Source: Cruorifilaria tuberocauda (lineage: Eukaryota > Nematoda > Chromadorea > Rhabditida > Onchocercidae). From it: a stretch of 42,192 bases of DNA. A program made the position numbers and the translations under genes. Of the stretch, positions 10,172 to 21,400 are shown in pieces (the first letter of the stretch is position 1; every line of letters begins with the position of its first letter). The notes beneath the pieces were generated by a model, which was given only the letters and a program-made list of their open reading frames with translations, did not search any database and was not told where the DNA came from. Location: positions 1 through 42,192 of the forward strand of contig JABVXU010000463.1 of NCBI GenBank assembly GCA_013365365.1. The letters are read 5' to 3'.

Positions 10172-12004
10172 ATGCGGGAAATGGAAGTGGATGAAAATGA
10201 TGTATTAGAGAATCAGACGCCGAAAAAGGATAACGGAACTACTCCATGGATGGCATCATTACCGAAGAATAATGTCGGCGATGTACGTGATATATCCAAT
10301 CAAGCATTCTGGACTTTATCCAGTTGTAAAACAGGTTTGCTTAAAGCGTCCTTATGAACTCATCTTTCTACAATGAGTACTCGTGCTCAAACTCGCTTTC
10401 TCATAACACTTTTTAATCGATGAAACCAATAATTGAAGAAGGAAGCTAGTTTTTTTTCTTGCTTTCCAAAAATCTAGAGAATCGATGATAATCATTTTAT
10501 ATCAAAATATGAACAAAGTTAACAAGAAGGATTATCTTTTTATTTAATTCGTTTACTATTTTTTAGATGGATTTGGCATCCAGCAGCTATTAGATGATGA
10601 TTTGGAACAATATTGGCAATCAGATGGCCCACAACCGCATACGGTCACAATAGAATTTAGCAAAAAAACAAATATTTCATATCTATTATTATATTTGGAT
10701 TACAAAACTGATGAATCTTATACACCTAGCAAGTAAATTTTTTATTTTTGCAAACCTATTTGTAATGGAATTATCGACTATTATCTTAAGATGAAATAAA
10801 AGATAAGTGTTTAATAATTTAAGATTGAGTATTTCTTTCTTAAAAGCTGTTTTCGCAATCGTTTTATTCTGTAAAGCCATTCAGCAGTCTCTGATTGAAA
10901 AATTAACAATTTGATGAAATTGTAAGTTCTTATTCGAAACCTTGAAATTTATCTTAATCTGTGTGAATGTTATATCAAAACTATACTGATGATTTAAATA
11001 CTTTTATGTTTCAAATCTTAGTAATGTTTTCTTTTCCTCATTAGGGTAGTTGTACGCCTCGGTTCATCAGTTCTCGATGTAGATGAAGGTTTAACAGTTG
11101 TGTTTTCTGAACCAGTTGGTTGGCAGGTTAATTTATCTTTTCTTCCTAAGTAAATATCATATGGTTCTGTGCTTTAAACATCTTTTTAGATTTTAAAAAA
11201 TTTAATCTTTTAAAACAGACCTTCTCATCCTCATTTTTGTAAGTATTGAGATTTATTTTTGTTAGGAAAAATGAACCGCATGAAATGGCAGGAAAAGTTT
11301 AAATCCTCTTTTTTTAGGTTATTGATCTACGCGATGCTGATGGAGGCCCATCTCGAGCTTTCGTGTTGCAATTGCAAGTTGTCCAGAACCACCAGAATGG
11401 TCGAGATACTCATATAAGGTGTAGTGTTTACTTCTAAAGTTATTGTATTTTGGAATTAATTGCCAAGGTTTTTTACAGCGAAAAATAAATGATATACATG
11501 TTTTAATATGGTTAGTAGATGTAGTATTTATTCAAAACAATTAGATATTTTCATATTTAAAAAGTTGTAAGTTTATATTTTCTTAAAAAGTTACAAATCC
11601 TCTTTTGTTATTTATTATTTTATTTAATGCTGTAAAATTTGATGAAATTGAGAGAGTAGCAAAAGCATTAAATTCACTTGCAAGATTTCTTAAAAAGCTG
11701 ACATATTTTCTTGAAGGTTAATCACAGAATTCTGTTGGAATATTTTGCTCATATGAGGCAAGTTCTCCGCCACTTCCTATTTTTACATATGATTGATTAA
11801 ACTGTAAAGTTAGATAAGAAATCGGGAACGGTGAAATCACTCAATTAAATTGTTTGTGTTTATAGGCAAATGAGGATAATTGGACCAGCCCGCGCACGAC
11901 TGGATACAGGCATAAAAACATTGATTAATGCTGGGACAAATATAAGCAATGTTCCATTAAAATTTACTTCTGAGAAGATTGCTCGATTCGCTAATATCCG
12001 CTGA
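10172..12004 (+). CDS. APC10 (ANAPC10) orthologue: Anaphase-promoting complex subunit 10 (APC10/DOC1)
   Basis: Five exons: 10172-10334, 10567-10732, 11045-11126, 11318-11418, 11866-12004; phases close to 216 aa (human 185 aa). APC10 is the processivity subunit of the APC/C ubiquitin ligase and forms a D-box co-receptor with Cdc20/Cdh1. The DOC jelly-roll domain covers about residues 40-200. Family motifs in order: ISNQAFWTLSSCK (human IGSQAVWSLSSCK), LDDDLEQYWQSDGPQPH, DYKTDESYTPSK (nearly identical to human), SEPVGWQ and NHQNGRDTHIRQ. The protein ends in Ile-Arg, the C-terminal IR tail that docks on TPR subunit APC3/Cdc27. The N terminus is ~20 residues longer than human, acidic and polar. 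Trans-splice acceptor candidate at 10137-10138. The nearest canonical poly(A) signal downstream is at 12665-12670, so the 3' end is unclear. Confidence 0.93.
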
Positions 12005-13141
12005 CGGTTTCACCAAAATCCTAACATTGTGAGGACATCAGTATAGGCATTATATCTAGAAAGGTGGAATACGAGACTTCGAACTCATTTTCTGTGCGAA
12101 GTGATATTTTGAACTGAAAAACGCATTTTTAAATGACTGAAATTTTTTTGTGGACTGGATTATTTTTGGATGCAGTTAACCTTTCGTTTCGTAACTTTTG
12201 GGAATTTTAACTTCTATTCTGAATTCCTTTTTTTTATTGTCTCTATTTTGAATCACAAATGTCACAGTTTTTTTGAAAATGATTCATGTACACATTTTTT
12301 CCTGTACTGGAAAGTGCAGAGAATGATCATATTCTACGCATTACATATTAGCGCAGTTATATTTGGATTAATTTCAAAATTTTTCTGATAATTTGAATTT
12401 CAGAATTTGAAAATTAAGGGAACATTTATTTAAGAATTCTTTTAAATCACGAAAAATGAGCTACATTTTGAAGCTAAGAAAATTTCTTTAGAGTTTGGCT
12501 ATTTTCTTTGAATTTGAGGTTCCAATAGGCGTAAATGAAGAAATATGATGAAAGATGACATATATATTAATAATTCAAACAGCGCAGAAATCTTCATCGC
12601 TATACTCGAACGATTTTACTTTATTTTCTTTATATGAACTGTATCCCATTTTTTAGCATTTTTGAATAAAATTGTCAATATTATTTTCACTACTTCAGAT
12701 TATAAACTATTCCACTGCTATTTAAAGGGATAACTGCGTATCAAATATTACTTAATCACTTAGAATTGATTAGATTGATGTATCATCGAAATTAAATTTT
12801 CAGCGAAGATTAATAAATGTATTTCTTGCACGTTTATCACATTTCATTATAAATGTTATCAATAAAGTGAGTAGATAGATGTACACAAAAATATCATCGA
12901 TATTTGTGAATATTTCGTCCAAACAGTTCTATGGAACACACACTGTCATCGATGAAAGATTCTGCTTAGTTATTGAATTGTTTAACCGACTTCCTATCAA
13001 AATTGCTTCAAACTTCCTACATATTGCATTTTCTTTAATCCAAAGAAATTGCAATAAGCACCATTGTATCTTTTAATTAGATGATTGTCTTTGGGTAGAA
13101 GTAAATTAAATTTCATAGGATTGCTTTAATTCCAACTGTTC

Positions 13142-13238
13142 AGGCAATTGTAATAGCAGTAGCATTAGCATTGACAATAGCAGTTGCAGTAGTAGCATAG
13201 CAGTGATGATAAGAGATGGTAGCAATAGTCGTAGAAAT
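13142..13238. repeat. Degenerate AGC/GTA-type trinucleotide tract
   Basis: Repeated AGCAGTAGC-like triplets, imperfect and interrupted, run through about 100 bases. It looks like a decayed microsatellite. On the minus strand it gives an Ala/Thr/Ile-rich frame (13140-13343) that I treat as an artefact of the repeat. Confidence 0.45.
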
Positions 13239-13697
13239 AGAAAGATAGGTGTGAAGACAGTGTAAGAGTGAATGCATGAAGTGATATATATTCATCAATA
13301 TAAAGAGGCAATTGACCTCTGAACCGTAGCCAATAGCAGACATTATGATGACTGTGTAAAATTCAGTGGACTAGCAATTCCAGACATACATACATTCCAT
13401 ACCTCACAACCTATTTTCCACTTTACTCATCATCGTAAACTGCGCTGGTACAAGTGCAAATGGAATTATTTAGAAGATTTCGAACTTTATCATTTTGTAA
13501 ATTATCCCTTATAGTCTGTGTAACTTATTCATTATCATCAAGATCGACTCATCGCTTTTATTATAATTAATTATTATCGCTCACTATTTGCATTATCAGG
13601 TATCGCTATCAAGCGGCAAACAGGTGCTAAATCTCTTTTGCATACCATCGCTTTTAAAGCTTTTAATCCTATCGGATTCTATTTCTAAATTACTTAC

Positions 13698-13790
13698 CAC
13701 ACTGTAACTTTCTCTTCCATTTGAAATACTTCTTGCAATGATTAGCAATATGAAATATGAAAGATTCATCCGCACTTGATACCTTATCAT
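13698..13790 (-). CDS. Possible first exon encoding a signal peptide (unassigned gene)
   Basis: On the minus strand an acceptor (TACAG) directly abuts an ATG. A second in-frame ATG seven codons later starts a typical secretory leader (MNLSYFILLIIARSISNG), and after 31 codons there is a full-consensus donor GTAAGT at codon phase 0. This is the layout of trans-spliced first exons elsewhere in the window. I found no convincing second exon in the ~1.7 kb downstream on that strand. Read without splicing, the frame continues 33 codons to a stop. It may be a real small secreted-peptide gene, a relic, or chance. Confidence 0.3.
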
Positions 13791-16700
13791 CTGTATTTAT
13801 TGATATCACAATTATTTAATAGCCATACCATTTCCTTCCACACTTTTTAATTCTTTTTACTAAGTGAAAAACAGCAATTTCTATTCGAATGACAACTCTT
13901 CCTGTCATTTCTTTAAATTCAATAAAACATCTCTTTATCCGTAAGTTCATTTTTCCAATTTTCTTTTTGCTTCTTACCGATCTTTTAAGTTTCTCCCATT
14001 ATATTAATGCTGAAAGGTATCATTTGATTCTGAAATAATACATAAATGTCGCTGTCTGAACGACAGTTAGTTGAATACAGTTCCTCTGAATATAAATATG
14101 TTCCTTTCAGCTCGATATAAACGAATTTATTCGCTAAACGAGTAAATATTATTTTTTTTTCTTATTGTTGTTATCTAATACGTTATCGATGATTCCCGGA
14201 GCATTAAATAGGTCATCAATAAGGTCAGCCTCAAATAAATTTGTCGAAAAGTCGACGTAAGTTATGAAGATAGTAAAATTCATAATTTGAGGATGGATGT
14301 ATTGTAGTATGAATAAATTTAAATGAAAAGGAAGGATAATAAGCAAAAGCTTTTAATATCAATGATCGTTGCACTCACAATTTTTGTCAATATAATAGCT
14401 TTTTGAACTCATTAAACTGGTAACAATTTTATAGCCATTAACGACGATGAAATTTGGTTTTAAAAAAGAAATAAAAAAATTTTTTTTATTGCTCAAACTG
14501 TACATCGCCAACACAATTTTATAAATTTTATAATATTATTGCGGGAGAGAATTTCCGGAAAATTAAATTTAAAATTTTAGTACGCAAAATGGGAAGCCTA
14601 TTAATTTCTTTTTCTTTCTTTTTATTTCCACTCGAAATTTTCAAAAGTTAATTTCAATTAATAAGAAATGTTATTAATCTATTTATATTGTATTGATAAA
14701 AAGTGTTGAGAAGATTTATTGTGTCAAGCGGAGAAAAGTCATTTGCGCCTGACATATCTGCCATATATTTCATATAAGAGAAAGATCTTAAATCATTTTA
14801 ATGCTAATATTCTATTTGATAACAAAAATGTAATATTTCTTCTTTTTGTCGATGACAATTTTTTCTTTGTGAAACAATTTGAATAGCGCAGTGAGATTGT
14901 ACAAAGTGAGAAATGACGTGAAAAGGTATTTCGATAAGTGAAAGATAGGAGATGATCGATGGGAAAGTATCTATGTATCAGTTATGACGGACTATACTTC
15001 CGGTATTTTTTCCGTACTAGAAAAAAATAAAAATACGATAAATATCTGGATGATCTTATCCTAATTTTAGAAAATTTGGAACTATTTAGAAACTTATTGA
15101 AAAGTTATCGACATTAAAAAATACGACAGAAGTTACGACTTCTATTTATTATGAATTGAATTTTTAATTATTAAAAGATAAGTGAATAATATTCAATGAC
15201 TACTTTCAATGGAAGTAAATTATAGTCATCTTCCCCTTATCCCTTTATGTATTTTTTTGCATCAAATTGGATAAATAAAATTTATTAATAAGAGAACAAA
15301 AATCACAGCGGTAAGTAAATTGATAAGTAATTTAAATTTCTTGTCAATTTAGAACAAATAATATTCAATGATTTCCGTCTTGGATTTCTCGAAGATTTGA
15401 GGAAAACGAGAATTTTAAAAAGAAGCATGCTTCATTATAATCGAAAATTAAAATACAAGATTTCTCTAGGAATTCCCTGCTAACAATTTTACTTGCAATT
15501 GCATTCATTAGTTTGATAAGAATGAGAAATCGATATTACACCTACATAGTTCAATTGAAATTAAAATTGATATCCGAAAGTTATCTTCACTTCGTTTGTT
15601 TGTTTCTTGTTTCTACTTGTCACAAGTTAGTTGTTTTTTTTTTCATCTGCAAGCTTAAAATTATATTTCAAATTTTATTTTTCTCAAACTGTGCAATTCC
15701 TAAAATCAAAGTTTAATTTTTATAATTTCACTTTTTTAACAGAAAAATTTCGTCCATCAGTCATTCATTAGCATTATTTATGTCAAATGAATTCTTTCAA
15801 AGTTTTCTTCTTTCTCTTTCTTTGTTCCGTTCTTTTCGAAAAATAAATTTTTTGCTTAAATTCGAAGAAATCGCAAATTTGAGCGGAAAAGATTTCGATA
15901 TGGCAAATATGTCAGCGAAAAAAAAAAGAATTTTCTTTATCAACAGAAGAAATGCAAGGGTTGGGACAATATTGCAAATAATATTTGCGTCCACCTATCA
16001 TTATCATTATCAGTGAACACTAATTTTTTGATAGCTGAACTATATACAAAGCGTTTTGATATGAATACTCGTTTCTTTTCTTATTTCGCCCATATTTTAT
16101 TACTTACCTTTATTTGCTACTTATGTACAGTTTAAGTTATTTGTAATGCTGTATTTTTTATTGTTTATGGCAATCGAAATATCATAATTGGAAAGTGAGT
16201 TATTTGAATATAGAGCAATATATTTGCCATGTAACTGATATGTGATAAATTGTGCTTCCTGATTGGACAATTATGATAAAAGTTGAAAATTTTCCGGATC
16301 ATATTTCCAGAAGATAAATGTTGTTGTCAGCATTTGTCTATTCTATTTCATCTTTTATTTCGCTTAATGTCTGGTAATTCCAGCCAATTAATCTAATAAT
16401 AATAATTTTTTAATGATCAAAAGTTATCTAAATTTCTCTACTGAATTATCTCATTGGAAATTCCTTTACATATTTAAATTTAGTATTCTAAAAAATAGTT
16501 TCAATCTGATTAGATAATATTTCATATCTGATCAGTTAATCTTGACTGATTAATTGTCACCACTACCGAAAAAGAATTATTAAACCGTATGTTAACATTT
16601 TATTGAAGTTTTATGGGATGCATTTAAATTTTAAATTTGTATTCCAAAAGCTTTATTTGGATGGAAAAAATTTTTACAATTTTCTCTGAAAAAATCCTAT

Positions 16701-18334
16701 CAGTTTGCAATCGATAATGTCAAAAAAAGAGAAATCGTATCAAACTTAGCAAAATGACCTTTGAACATTTTTCGCAACTCTTTTGAAACTTTTTTAACTC
16801 TTTACGGTAACTTTTTTGTTTACTTTTTAATTTATTCTTTACCAAAGGGTAGCAGTAAAATACTTCAGTTACTGTTTGCCAAGTTTTCTTTGTAATTTTC
16901 GGCCGTACGCTGTGCTTCAACATTAAATTACTAAATAACTCTAACATGTTTCTAGATATCTCATAGCTTTCCAGAAATATCGGACAACTTTGAAGTTTAA
17001 AAAAAGACTCTCAGTGAAATAAGTACGATTTCAAATAAATAAGTAGGAAAATTTTAGAATTTTAAGTAGCAGTAAGTAACAAAATCAGCATTAGATGATA
17101 ACGAAGAGCACTTTCCTCTTCTGCAGTGTAGAGGAAATACCTCAGGAACTTTCTGATATATCAAATAAAATGCTATCCTCGGTAATTTCAAAAAACATCG
17201 TATAAATTACTTCCGCTGATATAATCGTAGTTATAAATGTTACATTTAAATTTTTAATTATAAATTATTCCTAATGCATAATTATTAGAAAAATACCTTT
17301 TTTCTGCGATTTCCTTTGTATTAACCTTAAATATTGAACGATAATAACCAAAGGAAGAACGGGAGGGAACCCAGAAAAGCGGGGAGTTATATTTTAAGGA
17401 TGAAAGCATATTTGTTTAATGAATTAGAAATTCTTTTTCACTTTTCATCTCAGAGTAAAAAGTAAATAAACCAACCAGTTCGTTAGTCGTTTTTTTTGGC
17501 GACAAAATGTCAATGAAATCTCGAATTTCTGATCATTTTCAACAGCTCCCTAAGATTTCATCATTTTGATATTTGAATATTTTTCAATTTAACAGATAGG
17601 TAAATATTTTAGTTTCTAATTATGTTACTAACTGAAGTGAAAGAAAAAATTTTTTTTGGTAATTATTTTAAAGACAGAAAGGCTAATTTCTGTGTTTAAC
17701 ATAAGCTTTTGCATAATTTATTTTATTACCTTCAATCAAATTATGCAATCGAATGGCTAAAAAAGGGAGAGGTCATCGACATTTGACAAAAAATAGTGCC
17801 GCAGTGAACAATCAAGACTTAATGCCTTTATGCTTCATCGAATCTTTACTTGTTTTATGTTTGACTTACTTTAGAATCTATTAGTAAATTCATTTCAAAC
17901 TATCTGTCATCATTCAATTAATTATAATCCTTTTTATCAAAAGATTTCATCCGATCACCAGATTGTTTTATAAAAACCAAAGTTTGAACTGATTAAATAA
18001 AGCCTTTGCAAACTTCTTTCTATTTTAAATAGTCTTAATATTAATTTTTGAAATCTATGAATTAATGCGAGAAAACATTTATATATTTTCAATTGTCGGA
18101 TGGAAAGAATTATTTCCAATTTTTTTCGCAAGCTTATTTTTTGATGACTTAAAGTGATTGATTCTGATAAATTATACTGCATAACAAATTTTTACTCAGT
18201 TTATAATGCTAGAAGATTTTTTTCACCATCAAGAGAGATGAAACCGCTGGAATAGTGATTCTCTGAATTAAAATCACATAAATGAATGATATGAAATTCA
18301 TTCGGAAATGAACAAAATTTTAGAAATTGAAATA

Positions 18335-18344
18335 TATTTTATAG
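18335..18344 (+). promoter_or_regulatory. Candidate spliced-leader acceptor of nidogen
   Basis: ATTTTATAG-type acceptor 61 bases before the nidogen ATG with no upstream partner exon found. A transcript starting here would contain two upstream ATGs (18357 and 18365). Confidence 0.35.
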
Positions 18345-18356
18345 GAATTTCAATTT

Positions 18357-18389
18357 ATGAGACTATGTGTTAAACTTAAATTCTTGTGA
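18357..18389 (+). other. Upstream ORF in the nidogen 5' leader
   Basis: ATG at 18357 opens a 10-codon frame ending with TGA at 18387-18389. A second ATG at 18365 is followed after one codon by TAA. Both lie between the candidate acceptor and the main ATG at 18406, so if the leader begins at 18345 they would be met first by scanning ribosomes. Regulatory effect is inference. Confidence 0.35.
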
Positions 18390-18405
18390 ATTATTTCGAA
18401 AAGCG

Positions 18406-21400
18406 ATGCTGTTTTTGCTCCTTTTGCACTGTACAACCTTAACGACAAATTCGCTTGGGGCAGAACTTTTTGGATACGGTATTGAACATGGCGATCAGGT
18501 AAGTTATCAAGATGAATACAAACTATCATTATGGTATTTCAAGATACATAAAATTAAATTACATAATAAAAGTTGGCGATTTTTAATGAATTCATAGTTA
18601 TTGATTACCAAATATAATCAGCAATTAACTTTTTTAACTGCATGAAAATTTCAGGAGCTCTCATTTTCAAATGATTCATATGCAATAACACTAGATATAC
18701 CAATAGTGTATTTCGAAGAGAGTCAGAATGAATTATTCATTTTTTCGAAAGGCATTGTAACATTCGGTAAAGCTATTGATTTTACGGAAATAAACGATCT
18801 GGATCAGGAAAAAATCAGTGGAATTGCAATATTTTATGCTCCAATCAGTAATGGGAAAATTTTTTATCGGTGAGTAATTTTTCAGTGATAAAAAAAATTT
18901 TTTAAATAAACAATTCACTCATTGTTGAAATAATTTAATATTATTAACTTGATTGAAGAAGTAAATAGGCTTTTGTACTAATATAAAATTTTGCTTGTCA
19001 AATACAATTTTTAAGTTTTTTTTCACATCAGAATAACTTCAAGTGATACGAATTTATTGTACGATTTGACTGATAAAATTCGCAAAAATTTTCCAAATCA
19101 AGAATCATCTGACTTCACAGCTCTTCACGCTATTGTAATAACATGGATTGATGTAACAACGGAAGATACTGATCAAGGCTCAAATCAATTTCAGGTGATT
19201 CTCTCTAATTTTGAAATTAAGCAATATTATTTTTAACCATTAATTGAAGAATGAAATGATCATTCATAGCACTGCATTGAATCAAATTAAAAAGAGATTT
19301 AATTAATTGATCGTGTTTATATGATAACGATTTTATTCCATTGATAAATTTATTATTTCTCTTTGTCTATTTCAGATGGTTCTAGTAACAGATGGAATGA
19401 GTTCCTACGTTTTCCTCATTTACGATCTTATAAATTGGACTGGGAAGAAGGATCAGTTTGCACAAGCTGGACTCTACTTCTCCGATGGCCGGCGTGAAAC
19501 GATGGTCAATAGCGGAACGCCTAATATTAAGGAACTTGTCAAGTAAACATTGATTCATTTTAAGCCTTGAAAATGTTAAACTTATAAAAATGACAAAAAG
19601 GATCATTTACTTTTAAATCATCAATGGTATAAAGTAAAAACTTACTTCGAAATAAAATATTTTGATTTTTCTCGACTCAATTCAATAAAGTTATTTGAGC
19701 TCTTAAAATCATTAATCAAATCTGCTAACTTAATAACTACAAATGATGACAATATTATAACTAATACTTTCAAATTTTTAACAGCTTCAATAAATTTGAT
19801 GAATTATTATAATTTCAGCTTATCAAATAATCAGAATGAAGGTACTTACATTTTCCGAATATCAGGTGCTACACCGGAAGATCCGAGGGGAACAATGACT
19901 GAGGACGATTATAGTTACAATGATTATGAGCCGGAATATGATTCTGACAGTGAACATAAACGACAGCATAGTGAGTAAAATTCAAATTCTTTCATTGAAC
20001 TGTTTCCATCAGCTGTTTACTGATTTATATTAAAATAAATTCTCATACAGTTTCCTACCTCTTTACGCTTTTCCTGCACTAATATCAATTTTCAGTAGAA
20101 TATAGAGTGAAAATTTAGCATCGGACATCTGATGAATTCAATTTTGATATCTGAGAAATATCTCAATAATAGTGTTCAATGCAAGCATTGAATTTAATTT
20201 TTAATTACTTTGATTTTAAATCAATTTTGAATTAAAAAAGGAAAGATTTAATACCTACCTCGTTTAATAAAGGAAGTCATGGATGCTAATCAATGAAGCT
20301 TTAAATTTGATTTCTAGAGTTACAATCAGAATATTGTCCAACAGATTCCTACCGTGACCAATGTCCATTGGAATGTGAGATACTGACAGATGATCGTGGA
20401 TGCTCGCTTTGTGTTTGTGCACGTCTGTTTTTCCTGACTTTCTTTTCTCTCTCTCTGTCTCCCTTCCTCACAAATTAGGTAATGTAAGGGATTGCGTGAC
20501 AGATGATAAGACAGAAGATTCGAATACCTATTCAATTTTGACTTATCTGAACATTTTCCAATTTTCTCGAAGATTTGAAGGATGAAAATGAAGAAACCTC
20601 CAAGTATCCTTCTCTTATTCGATGTATTTTGCAACCCTTCGTTCTAAAACTTCTCATTAACCGGCGCTGATAACAGTACGGTGATAGTAAAGTTCCTAAA
20701 GATACATTTAATACGATTTCCTTTGTGCTTCATTCCCTCTTATCAATTTCAGTTCTGTTGAATTTCAGGAACTCTTCTGCTATTACATCTTCATATGAGA
20801 TAACCCTCCAACCTACGTTTCTTCTACCACTACAATCCCATTATCTTTATTTTAGTAATATTTCACTGTCTCATGAAATGACGTTAAAAATTAGGATTAG
20901 AAATTCTCAAAATTCGAAAAAAAAGTTAGATATGAAAAAGTATCCAACAGATAAATAAATTAATAAAGCATAATAAATGAAAATCGGAAGTATGGACGAA
21001 AATGCTTTTTATTCATATATCGCCTTTGTTTATATCAAATAATGATGTTACCATTTAATATATGAATCGAGAAATAATCACATTTTCGTCAATCAATCAG
21101 CAAGCATCATATTTCAGAACCACCAGAGTCTAACAGAGAACCTAGTACGAAAGATGATGAAGAAAGCAAAATTACAGTGTCAAGTCAACAGGAGGAAATT
21201 ACTGTAACACCTGAAATCACTGTAACACTTAAAGAATTTACACGTAGGTTTTGAAACCGCCATTTATATTTAAAATAAGCAAAATTGATTGAAATGAATA
21301 ATTTTTCTTATTCAGCGAGTGAAATATTACAAGAAATCAACGAAAAACAAGAGCAGACAAAGTCAGATAATGAAAATGAAGGAGGTTATCTTTACTGATA

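Larger units (their letters stand above)
12005..18342. other. Large gene-poor interval between APC10 and nidogen
   Basis: About 6.3 kb, very AT-rich. No conserved protein motif was seen on either strand. Contents noted separately: a degenerate trinucleotide tract (13142-13238), a minus-strand exon-like signal-peptide frame (13698-13790) and an isolated G-rich patch (17360-17385). The part nearest 18300 is presumably the nidogen promoter region. Confidence 0.5.

Noticed and set aside
12975..13116. Short minus-strand frame with dibasic-flanked YNGAYCNFFGL, resembling a neuropeptide
   Set aside because: Only 38 codons, no leader of its own, and no in-phase acceptor to join it to the signal-peptide exon at 13790; likely chance.
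19785..19818. Acceptor at 19784 as the start of nidogen exon 5
   Set aside because: In the required phase it meets TAA within ten codons; the acceptor at 19818 gives the conserved NIDO ending.
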